A program made the translations under genes and the position numbers. Below the pieces are notes generated by a model that did not search any database, had not been told where the DNA came from, and was given only the letters and a program-made list of their open reading frames with translations. A stretch of 64,000 bases of DNA from NCBI GenBank assembly GCA_003342895.1, contig PTFA01000055.1:789267-853266 (forward strand), given 5' to 3'. Every line of letters starts with the position of its first letter. Position 1 is the stretch's first letter. This stretch comes from Casuarius casuarius. Lineage: Eukaryota; Chordata; Aves; Casuariiformes; Casuariidae. Of the stretch, positions 26,556-36,596 are shown one piece after another.

Positions 26556-27232
26556 TGACTTCTGGCACTGGGAGGAAGGCTCCCGCTTCACCAGAAGACT
26601 TGCAGCTTTTCACTCCCCTTGTAGCTGACAAGAATTTCACTCCCCTTGTAGCTGACGAGGAGCTGCGAATACTGTCAAATGGAGCATCTGTGCCAGCTTA
26701 GCGTCAGCCATACAAGAGCACCAGGATTAAGTGGCTAGTGTTAGCTGTTGGAGACTCCCTGCTACAAGGGACAGAGGCCCACATCTGCTGACCTGACCTG
26801 CTGTCTAGCAAAGTTTTCTGCTTGCTGGGGGCTTGCATGTGGGATGTTGTGGAGAGGCTGCTGAGGCTTGGCCAGTCCTCAGACTACTTCCGCCTTCTGT
26901 TCTTCCACGATACTGGCAGGGCAGACATGGAAAGTATCAAGCATGACTACGCTGCTCTGGGGGCAAAGGTCCAGAACATGGGGCCCTAGGTGATGTTCCC
27001 CTCAATCCTGATGGTGAGGAAAAGCCCTGAGAAGGCATGGAAAGATCCTGCTGGTCAACAACTGGTTGTATAGTGGGTGTTGGCAACAAAGTTTTGTTTT
27101 CTACAGACCTGAAACCCTCTTCAAGGACCAACAACTGCTTGGAAGAGACAGGATCCACCTGACCACATGGGACAAATTTTTTTGTATTTTGCCGATAGGC
27201 TGGCCTACATGGTAAGGTTGGCTTTAAACTAG
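26556..27232 (+). pseudogene. Decayed CR1 ORF1, SGNH/GDSL esterase part (E2)
   Basis: The second half of CR1 ORF1 is an SGNH-hydrolase esterase that accompanies a nucleic-acid-binding N-terminal part, which is absent here. The nucleophile block GDSL is intact at 26750-26761, with Ser at 26756-26758. The block-III region that should read like GTND after FFH (about 26899-26910) looks removed by an in-frame loss of about 12 nt, judged from my memory of the family. The terminal Asp-x-x-His reads DRIH at 27147-27158, so both residues remain, but in a different frame from the GDSL. Stops lie after HIC near 26788 and near 26988. The frame ends LALN plus TAG at 27230-27232, a typical ORF1 end. A 27-bp tandem duplication sits upstream of the esterase (26608-26656). 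Confidence 0.88.
26608..26656 (+). repeat. 27-bp in-frame duplication inside CR1 ORF1
   Basis: TTTCACTCCCCTTGTAGCTG plus AC occurs at 26608-26629 and again at 26635-26656, giving a period of 27 bp (nine codons). The reading frame is preserved, so residues FTPLVAD appear twice. The copies are identical over 22 bp, implying an event after insertion, or a feature of the source element. Confidence 0.9.
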
Positions 27233-27439
27233 GAATGACAGGGGAGGAAGAGAATGGCCAATGATCAGGTAAGGAAGTGGCAGGTAGGGCTGGCAACCAA
27301 AGGGTCTTGGATGATGTGAACAGAAGGGAGCTCTTAATCAACAAAATAGGGCTGAAGTGGAATTGCCCCATGTACATGTAAATAAGGAAGTGCCTATGGG
27401 ATCACATTATGTGGAAAGCTCTCACTCTTTCTGGGAAGT

Positions 27440-28120
27440 CAGCATGCCAGGGTCCCTCTCTGAATTGTCTGTACACTAACGTAGGCACCATGGGTAAAAA
27501 AAACAGGATGAATTACAAGTCTGTGTGCATTTACAGGCCTACAATCTCACTGGGATCGTGGAGATGTAGTGGGATGGCTCACACAACTGGAATACTGCAA
27601 TGGATGGATACAGGCTCTTTAGGAAGGACAGACCAGGAAGGCAAGGAGGGGAAGTTGCTCTTTATGTGAGAGAGCGACTGGAATGCATGAAGCTCTGCCT
27701 GGGAACAGGTGCGGGGTCAGCTGAAAGTTTGCAGGTCAGGATTAGCAGGCAGACCAATATGAGTGACATGGTTGTGGATGGATGGCTGCTATAGATTACC
27801 TCATCAGAAAGAAAAATAGATGAGGACTTCTTCAGGCACTTGGAAGAAGCCTCATGTTTGCAGGTCCTGATTCTCATGGGGAACTTGAACCACCCTGATA
27901 TCTGCTGGAGGGACGACACAACAGGGCACAAACAATCCAGGAGGTTTCCAGAGCGCATTGATGACAATTTCCTCACACAGCTGATTGATGAGCCAATGAG
28001 GACAGGCACTCTGCTGGACTTTGTACTTGCAAACAAGGAAGAAATGGTTGGTGATGTGAAAGCTAAAGGCAGCCTTGGTGGCAGCGACCACAAGACGGTA
28101 GAGGTCACAAGCCTGCAATG
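27440..28120 (+). pseudogene. Decayed CR1 ORF2 AP-like endonuclease (E2)
   Basis: In a live CR1 this domain nicks target DNA to prime insertion. Recognisable blocks are LYTNVG with the metal-site Asn at 27478-27480, GIVEM followed by a premature TAG at 27567-27569 (Trp in relatives), MDGYRLFRKDRPGR near 27600-27640, VALYVRERLECM near 27655-27690, GNLNHPDICW at 27879-27908, and SDH at 28083-28091. The GDFN catalytic block has become GNLN, so its Asp (27882-27884) is Asn. Frame changes occur between 27480 and 27560, probably at the A-run near 27496-27503, and again near 27780-27830. Blocks from 27600 to 28121 otherwise share one frame. Confidence 0.9.
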
Positions 28121-28139
28121 ATGGAGCAGGACAAATAGC

Positions 28140-30104
28140 AGGATTACAAACCCAGATTACAAGAACAGATTAGCCTGTTCAGAGACTTGCTTGGAAGAAT
28201 CCATGGGATAAGACCTTGGAGGGAAGAAAGATCCAGGAAGGTTGGTTGATATTCAAGGATCCCCTCCTCTAAGCTCAAGAATCCAACAAGCAAGAAATCA
28301 AGCAAAGGTGGCCGGAGTCCTGTGTGGATGAACAAGGAGATCTTGACTAAACGCAAACATAAAAAGGAAGTGTATAAGAGGTGGGAGCAGAGACAGGTGA
28401 CCCAGGAGGAATATAGAGACACTGTTTGAGTGTGCAGGGACAGGATTAGGAAAGCTAAAGCCCATCTGATATTGAATCTGAGAAGGGATGTTGAGGACAA
28501 CAAGAAAGGTTTCTACAAGCATATAAGCAGCAACAGGAAGGCTAAGGAAAAGGGAGGCCTGCTGCTAAACAGGGCAGGGGCCCTGATGACAAAGGACACA
28601 GAAAAGGCAAAGGTACTGAATGCCTTCTTTGCCTCACTCTTTACTGGTAACACTAGACTTCAGGAATCCCAAGCCCTTGAGCCCACTGGGAAAGTCTGGA
28701 GCAAGAAAGACTTACCCTTGGTGGAGGAGGATCAGATTAGGGAACAGCTGGCTGATGTCATTGCAAGGCTACCCTCAACTATCTTTGAAAGGTCGTGGTG
28801 ATTGGGGGAGGTTCTGGAGGACCAGAAGAGAGCAAATGTCACCTCTGTCTTCAAGAAGGGCAAGAAAGAGGACTGGGGGAACTACAGGCCAGCCAGCTTC
28901 ACCTCAATCATTGGAAAGGTGATGGAGCAATTAATCTTGGGCACCATTTTCAGACACAGGAAGGACAGGAAGGTGATTGGGAGTAGTCGCCATGGATTTG
29001 CAAAAGGGAAATTGTGCTTAACCAGCGTGATAGCCCTCTATGATAAGATAACTTGCTCGGTGGATGGAGAACAGTGGAAGTTGTTTACCTTGACTTTAGT
29101 GAGGCTTTTGACACTGTCTCCCATAACAAGCTCATAGAGAAACTGATGAAGTATGGGCTAGATAAGTGAACAGTAAGGTGGACTGTAAATTGGATGAACT
29201 GCTGGCATCAGAGGGCTGTGATCAGTGGCATGGTGTCCAGCTGGATGGTAGTCACTAGTCCCCATGGGTCAATATGCTGTTTAAGATCTCCATTAAAGAC
29301 CTGGACTGAATGAACCCTTAGCAAGTTCGCAGACAATGCAAAACTGGGAGAAGCTGTTGATACATCAGACGGTTGTGCTGCCATTCAGAGGGATCTCAGC
29401 AGGCTGGAGAGATGGACAAAGAGAAACCTCATAAGGAAAAGGAAGTACAAAGTCCTGCACCTGAGGAAGAATAATCCCTTGCACCACTACAGGCTGGGAG
29501 ACAACCAGCTGGAGATCAGCTTTGCAGAGAAGAACCTGGGGGTTTAAGTTCACAAGTTGAACATGGGCCAGCAATGCCCCTCATGGCAAAGAAGACCAAT
29601 GGTATCCTGGGCTGCATTAGGAAGAGCATTGCCAGCAGGTTGAGGGAGGTGATCCTTCCCCTCTGCTCAGCCCTGGTGAGGCCATACCTGGAGTACTAGG
29701 TTCCCAGTACAAGAAAGATGTGGACCTACTGGAGCAAGTCCAGCAAAAGGCCGCAAAGATGATTAAGAGACTGACACATTTCTCATACGAGAAGAGGCTG
29801 AGAGAGCTGGGACTGTTTAGCCTGGAGAAGAGAAGACTGAAGGTGAATCTTATCAAAGTGTATTAATATCTGATGAGAGGGTGTAAAGAAGACAGAGCCA
29901 GACTCTTCTCAGTGGCATTCAGTGCCAGGACGAGAGGCAATGGACACAAAATGAACTACAGGAAATTCCACTTGAACATAAGAAAACACTTTTTCAGTGA
30001 GGGTGGTTGACTGCTGGAACAGGTTGCCCAGAAGAGCTGTGGAGTCTCCATCCTTGGAGATATTCAAAATACAACTGGACGTAGTCCTGAGCAACCTGTT
30101 CTAG
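28140..30104 (+). pseudogene. Decayed CR1 ORF2 reverse transcriptase (E2)
   Basis: This continues ORF2. From 28430 to about 29070 one frame is open except for a single TGA at 28799-28801, a CpG-type change of an Arg codon after RSW. Landmarks are KAHLILNLRRDV, SKKDLPLVEEDQ, FKKGKKEDWGNYRPASFTSI, SRHGFAKGKLCLTS, and motif A LDFSEAFD near 29091-29114 in a shifted frame. The catalytic box reads FADN at 29326-29337, so the second Asp is lost. Compared with E1, about 70-75 nt containing the MGPDG block are missing at about 28750, joining EEDQIREQ straight to LADVIA. A further loss of roughly 15 nt lies near 29697. The C-terminal domain follows and the frame ends at TAG 30102-30104. Confidence 0.92.
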
Positions 30105-32252
30105 CTTGAGCAGGGGGGGTGCTGGGGACCAGACTATCTCCAGCCCTCAACTATTTTGCGATTCTGTGAGTATAGACTGAGATCATGTTGCTCTGCCTAC
30201 ACAACTCTCAGCACCAAAAGAACAAGGAAGCTAGTACAAAGATCCAACTTGGCTACCTTTAGGAAAACTTAATTTCATAGGCTGTTTAGTTCGCACTGTG
30301 GTAAAGCTAATATGCTCTGCTGATTGATAGCGCTGAATAGCTTGAGCATAATACTGCACAGTGTGTCTCAGTGTCTCTCAGACTGAAGCTGACTTGTGTC
30401 TGGTCTTTTTAGACCCCCCTGAATCGTTCTCCTACATGTCAGGCTCCATAGTAAGCTCATATCTCATCTATAGTATGCAACACATAATTATCTTCCATTC
30501 TCACTTGTTCACAAAGAATATGACATCATTGAACTCCACTGACTGCACTCCCTGAAGCTTAGGCACCTGGCTCACATGTAATCTTACACATGAAGACACC
30601 TAAATGTGGATGAGAGATGTCCACGAGAATCCCGTGGACAACAAATCTTTAGAACGACAGCTTCAAAGAGAATAAAAACTCTTATTCATAATGGATAGCT
30701 GCTCAGTACTTCCAATGAAGATACCCAGAACTGGATTTTCAAGTAAAAGAGCTCCAACACAGCATCTTTTTTTGCACCTGGACAGTTGTTCATACTTTGA
30801 AAATACAAATATGTTTTGCATCTCCTAATTACATCTTCCCAAATCACGCATCATGCTGCAAATGACACAATCTTCATTTTCTTCTATTTGCATTTTGCAC
30901 ATACTTCACTTCCTTTGTTCTGTTACCATATTTGTAAACACTTACAGTGGGTACAAATTATACCTGCAGTCATTTACAGTCATCATTTATGTTGTTTCAC
31001 TTTTCAAGCCTTTGAAATCTGGGACTCAAAAACTAAAGAAACCAAAATTGTGAAATCATCACAACAGAGAACAATCTGAAAATGGGAGTCTATGTCCTGC
31101 CATTCTTCCACCTGTGAGCAATACTCTCTCAGCTTACTAAACACTACGCTAACCCTCCTTTTGTTTCCAGGACCTTGTCCTACCATTGGCCCTTTTTTTG
31201 TTAGTTAATATGCTAAGGCTACTGCTCTAATAAGAATTTCTCTTAGGATTCCAGACTAATCTAATTTACAGGGTTGGAGGCTGCTGTTGAGTGCCATTTG
31301 GATCACAATTTTTGGCCAGACAGCAATTGAAACATTTTTGCTATTGTCTTCTTCTTTTTTTTGGCACAAAAAAGGTGGGTGGAAAATAGGAAAGGAAGTC
31401 AAGAAAACTGCTGCTTTTTATAATGTTGCTGTTTTATAAAAAAGTGAAGTTTATCAGTTGCAGTTATTTTCCAGAATGTCTTTCTAATGATTACCCTAAT
31501 TGTGCTGCTGGCAAAGTATGCCGTTTTTATTAATCAATAAGACAATGATCCTCATAATGAGATTATACAAGCAGCAACTAATCATTATCTCATCATCAAT
31601 CTCTAAATCTGATCCCCATTATTAAAATCCACAATACTCTGTAGGTTCCCCAACAATATTTTACATCTACAGTGTATGTCACCGTGTAGCTGTTCCCAGT
31701 GTAGGCTGTGGTTTAATTTCCTCATTAGCTATATTGCTCTGAACAGTACCTGATATGTAAGACATAATAAGTCAGTATTAACAACATCCACTATTCCTTT
31801 GCCTTGGTTCTGGGTTTTCCCACAGAGGTCATATATGTTTAATGCTGTATGTATGTCCTAACATGCTCCTACTCCTAGGCAGGGGATGAAGGAGAAAAAG
31901 GTGGCTAATGGTCACCTGATGACCTAATGAGCTTGACAATAGATATTTCAAAGAAAGAAAAAAAAAAAAGCAAGCAAACAAATTCTGTGATTGTAAGTTT
32001 TCCAGTCCAGCGTATCAAATTATTTGAAGGAATAGTTTTCTCCAGCTGTTTCTGCCTCATCTTAAAATGAGAAAAGAAACCTAAGAAAAAGAATTCAGTA
32101 ACACTAATAGTATTTGAAATTCTGTGATATACTATGATCATAGCATAGTTCTCTTAGATATAACAATTGTGACCCCAAATGTTTCACAGAAATAGAAAAA
32201 CAGTGCTGCAAGCACTGAGTCTAGGCAATTCTTCAACCTACTCCCTTCTTAT

Positions 32253-32308
32253 TTCCCTGGACAAACCAGTTTATGCTGTTTTCCCTGGACAAACTAGTTC
32301 ATGCTAGA
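32253..32308. repeat. 28-bp tandem duplication, slightly diverged
   Basis: TTCCCTGGACAAACCAGTTT at 32253 recurs at 32281 as TTCCCTGGACAAACTAGTTC. Both continue ATGCT. The period is 28 bp with few substitutions. Confidence 0.88.
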
Positions 32309-32829
32309 AATGAATTAACATAATCAGATCTCCTATCATTCCTTACAAAACATCATTGTCACCTCTCAGAAGTCTGAACAAATGTAGAAAGAATGAGTAA
32401 TTGAGCTGCTTCCAGGTTCTCATGGGTATTCCGTTCTTTGCTCTCAGCTACCAGTTTATCACCTTCAGGTAATGTTTTATCTGAGATAAACTCTCAGTTG
32501 ATCTTCTGCACTCTGGTCTTAACCCAACAACAACAAAGTGTTTTGTACTGTTCCCTCACTCCTACAGTCCCTGTAAAAAAACTCTTGCTGTGATCAGTTT
32601 ACTGCACGCTCATCCAATATCAGGATTATAAGAGTCTTTCCAGGATTTCTGTCTCCTTCCATAGCCAATTAACTATTTATTGTCTTTATTTATACTAATC
32701 TTTGTTCATTTGGGCTCCTTTCCTGATGTATTGTTCATAAGCTGTACATTTCATTCACGAAAACAACCAGGATAATCTCTGTCCTGCAGAAAGAATCTGG
32801 TGGCCTTTTCTACTTCCCTGAAATTAGCA

Positions 32830-32851
32830 TTTACCTTGCCTGCAAGGTAAA
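32830..32851. repeat. Perfect 10-bp-arm hairpin, 2-nt loop
   Basis: TTTACCTTGC (32830-32839) pairs with GCAAGGTAAA (32842-32851) across a CT loop. It could extrude as a small cruciform. No terminator-like or RNA-gene context is seen. Confidence 0.85.
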
Positions 32852-33456
32852 AAAAAGAGAAAGAAAATAATGCTAACTGTTTTTTTAAAAAATAGGTCAG
32901 AAAAGATTTGAATCTCCAGTGTTTAGAAAAGTCTACCTATCAGGGAGAAGACCTGTCCCTTCAGGAGTGTCAAGAAACCATAAAGGTATAAAGTATCTTG
33001 GATAAATAACTGAATTATTATCCAAATGGTAACAGAAAAGATAACAGCCCCTCTAAAAATACACCTATTTTAAACTGCAAGCTCATGTTTAAGAATCCAG
33101 CTTTAATCAGGTTTGACACATAAATAAAAAATATTTAATTCTGCAAAGTTGGGAAAACCCATCGTTTTTAATGTAAGAAATCAATCCCTGCAAATCTACA
33201 GTTGAAATAGAAGTGATTGAAGTCATGGGACCAACTTAAAAAAGAGGTAAAAATCATATAGAGAATAAAGCCAGAAAAAAATGTGAAAACCTATCTATCT
33301 CTTTACATCAAAATAGTATACTGGTCACATTTGTTGTTGATTTAGAATTACATTGTAACGGAAATAAATGGTATCTTACAAGCAGAGAGACATATTTGAT
33401 TTCTGTCCTTACCATTTGGAACACCACTCCTCTAAACATATACTTTTTGAATTAAA

Positions 33457-33492
33457 AGTGTCAATCCATTAGAAAGCTAATGGACTGACACT
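33457..33492. repeat. 16-bp-stem hairpin with 4-nt loop
   Basis: Positions 33457-33472 (AGTGTCAATCCATTAG) pair with 33477-33492 (CTAATGGACTGACACT) across the loop AAAG, with one A/C mismatch on the + strand. In a minus-strand transcript that position is a G-U wobble, so the stem would be fully paired. Pairing does not extend usefully beyond the stem, so it is shorter than a normal microRNA precursor. It could be the core of a decayed palindromic mobile element. Confidence 0.85.
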
Positions 33493-35932
33493 ATTCATCC
33501 AAGGAAAAAAAAAAGTGGCATTAAAATAAGCATATGGTTTTGCAAGTGCAAATGGGTTTGGAGCTAGAAGATAGCTATTCAGTGTGTAAATAGTACCATT
33601 AATGGACAGGTTCTATAACATCTTTGAAAGAAATTTCTACTTTGATAATTTGTTTCCACTATAAGTAATTTAACCAGATTTCTGAGGTTGGACCCTGGTC
33701 TGCTCCAGGTAAGAGCATTTCCAGGTGAAAACATTTCCTTTTCTTTGGTGATGAATTGCTGGCCAGTGAGGTCATGTCATCAGCTTAACTCGACAAAGTC
33801 CATGTACTGGGCATCTAAAGAAAGATGAGGGTCCTGTCAGAAAGATATAAACAAAACTTGAAGTTGTTTCAAAGCCAGGGGAAGTCTGATATGGTACTGA
33901 GGAAAGACAGAGAAATTGGTGTAATAATTCAGGATTAGGTAGGATGAGACCTTTCTTTCCCAGCAAAACTAGCAATCTTTCAAATGTGATTAAAAAAAAA
34001 TTCTTTTATTTCAAGCTCCAACCCTTAGACACTATATTTGCCTTCAGGACCCCATCAGCTAAATGTTTGATTTCATTGTAGGAGCACAGATTAATGATGG
34101 CAAACCATACATACAATTTTATATAAATAAACATTCAAAGTTTAACTACCAAATGTTTACAGATTGCTAAATGTATCCCGGAAGATGTCATTCATATGAA
34201 CTGCTCTCTCTTGTTCTCTCTTTTTTTAAAGGTTATATCAAGTTTAGTTAATGTTCTTTCTCCAAGTTCACAGATCTGTTTTATGTTGGCCTAACAAAAT
34301 AATTCCTCCTTATTAAAACTAGTAAAAATCAGAAAACAGGCTCAATAAATTAAATGTGTTGTCTAAAAATATTATGAAAAATGCTACACAATCAATGAAC
34401 AGCAAAAACAAAAGCCAAAAGTACAACTCGATTACAATTGATAACATCCTGCTTTGGTTATTTACATAAAATGCTTACATATTTTATATGGTACAACTGC
34501 TGATGTTTCTATTCAGCTTTAATAGTCTTTGCTTGTAATTTATATTTTGAATGATCTTTGAGTAAAGTTATATGTCAGCTATATTTGGGAAAGAAAACAG
34601 TTCTGAAAAGAACTAGATTTGTTCTTAGACAATTCTTGAAGGTAAAGAAAGGTCTTGAAAATACCGCAAATTATTTGTTCAGATTAGCTGTTATGAATAT
34701 ATTTTCTGATGTTAATTATTTGAAATTTGATCCCTATCTACTAATTATTTTACATTCCTAATGGAGAAGCACTTAGTAGCTAGATATATTGACATGCACA
34801 TTGCAAAAGCCTTAGGCTTATTCCATGGATGGAGATATCTGGGGAGTAGGGATGCTCAGTACAAAAATATAAATGATATTATATAAGATAATACAAAAAT
34901 AATTCACAGTGTAGAGTTAATTACATAAGTAGCTTTGTGGCCTTTTAAAGAGCATTATTGTCATCAAGCCTATATCATTCACAGCAGGCTTATGTCATAC
35001 ATCTCTTCTCAAGAAATGTAAAATTGGACATTTTTACATTCATAGGACTTTCAGAGGTGAATTCAAATAGCATGAGGGAATGGCAGACCATTCCCATACT
35101 CATGTGAATGCAGAGTAAATCTGTACTGAATAGCTGTATATCATTATGACTCAGGACAGAATTTAGGAATTGTGTATGCTCTATCTCACACACAATTTCC
35201 TTAAAAAAAAATAAAAGTAATTCCTTTCTACCTGCAATGTATTCTGATGATAACTCATACAGAAAAATGTATTCTGATCAGCCATTTGTCTTCTTATACT
35301 GTTAGGTTAAAACATTTTAATGTTAACACTGATATCTACATAATGATGAACTAGTTAAAGCAAAAAGTTTTAACCTCTTTCTCTGTGCATTCATAATTTA
35401 TGCTATTGTTCCAAAAATACATATATATTTCATGGTGTAATGCATTTAAGAAATAGATTGTTTGTGTAGCCAGTGCTCAAGAGTGATATGATCTGATAAA
35501 CAGGCTTTAAAATGTCTGGTCCTGTAGCAATTTATTCCCGTTACTCCATAAATTGGACTAAGACATGAAAAGAATAGTATAAAAGTAGGAAAGAATAATT
35601 TGTCAGATAGGATAATTGTGTCATTAAACATTAAAATGTTAATAGGAAGGGCAATCAGCAGAGTGCAAATTCTTATACCACAGAGAGTGAACTCAGCTTT
35701 CTTCCAAAAAAGCTTCTGAAATAATTCAGAGATTTGTCAGGAATAAATTTATATTGTTATTTTTCATTAAAAAGATTAAAGATTGGGGTCAGATTCAAGC
35801 CTACATTATACAATCACGTGGAAAAAACTTGCAGACATACCTGAACTTAAGAATGGCCTCCCTGAGTCCACTCCAGACCATGTCCAGTAGAATAATGAAG
35901 AAACAAGAATAAGAACAGGACAAGCAAAGTAG

Positions 35933-36061
35933 TCCCCTTCCCCTTCCCCTTTACTCCCTTTCCCTTCCCTTCTCTTTCCTTTCCTTCTCTTTCCTTCTCT
36001 TTCCTTTCCTTCTCTTTCCTTTCCTTCTCCTTCCTTTCCTTTCCTACTCTTCTTTTTTCCT
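35933..36061. repeat. 129-nt polypyrimidine tract, TTTCC/TTCTC-rich
   Basis: Between 35933 and 36061 there are only two purines (A at 35953 and 36046), and 35954-36045 is 92 pyrimidines in a row. A higher-order unit near TTCTCTTTCCTTTCC recurs with small length changes. Such homopurine-homopyrimidine tracts with mirror symmetry can form triplex (H-DNA) and are length-variable. No adjacent retroelement body is visible. Confidence 0.95.
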
Positions 36062-36581
36062 ATAATATAGTGAAGTTATTACCATCCCAGCTACCAACAC
36101 AGGCTGAATTTCTATCATAATATTTATCAGCTTTATATGCAGCTTTCTTCCATTAATTTGTCTAATTACTTTTTAAGCCTATTTATAATTCTGGCATGCA
36201 AGCAATTTGTGTCAATAAGGTCCACAATATAATTTTGCAGCTTATGAAAAAGTATTTCTTTTTGTTTGTTTTAAACTTGTGTGCCTGGCAATTTCAATAG
36301 GTATCCCCTTTTTCTTGTTGCACAAAATTCAAGTTAATTATTTTCTGTTCAACTTCACTGATTTTATAATCTCTGTCATACTGTATCTCAATCCTAATTT
36401 TCCCCAACTTGAAGAACTTTATATTTAACCTTTCCAAATCTAGAAACTGCCACATACCTCTGATCATCCAAGCCATTCTTCTTTTGGACTTTTTCTAGAT
36501 TTAACATGTTATTTTGAGATTGTGAGACAGAACTATATGAAACAGCCAATATGTAGACAGAAAATGGAGTAAAATGATGGG

Positions 36582-36596
36582 TTTTTTTTTTTTTTT
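36582..36596. repeat. Poly-T run
   Basis: An uninterrupted run of about 15 T after ATGGG. No retroelement body is seen on either side. Confidence 0.9.

Larger units (their letters stand above)
26556..30168 (+). mobile_element. Nearly full-length dead CR1 LINE (E2)
   Basis: About 3.6 kb of CR1 out of a usual length near 4.5 kb, so it lacks only the 5' UTR and the N-terminal half of ORF1. Order on the + strand: ORF1 SGNH-esterase part (to 27232), intergenic and ORF2 start (about 27233-27440), AP-type endonuclease (about 27440-28120), linker, reverse transcriptase and C-terminal domain (about 28140-30104), then a short 3' UTR. The end is one decayed octamer (ATTTTGCG, 30153-30160) followed by an exact one (ATTCTGTG, 30161-30168). 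It is disabled by many frameshifts, stops and deletions. The 5' edge is uncertain by some tens of bases. It is the most complete mobile element in the window. Confidence 0.95.
30169..35932. other. Unassigned AT-rich sequence with hairpins, no gene supported
   Basis: About 5.8 kb without recognised coding or RNA genes. The longest frame is 87 codons and motif-free. It contains a TAAT-rich block at about 31490-31640, a 28-bp duplication (32253-32308), a hairpin at 32830-32851 and a longer one at 33457-33492. Confidence 0.65.

Noticed and set aside
26937..27377. 146-codon open frame on the minus strand
   Set aside because: Antisense to the E2 ORF1 esterase end and the ORF1-ORF2 interval. Low-complexity Pro/Ser-rich, no family.
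27662..28108. 148-codon open frame on the minus strand
   Set aside because: Antisense to the E2 CR1 endonuclease, whose + strand blocks (SDH, HPDICW) are clearly recognisable.
33457..33492. Hairpin as a microRNA precursor
   Set aside because: A 16-bp stem is too short and flanks do not extend the pairing. Kept only as a hairpin worth checking.
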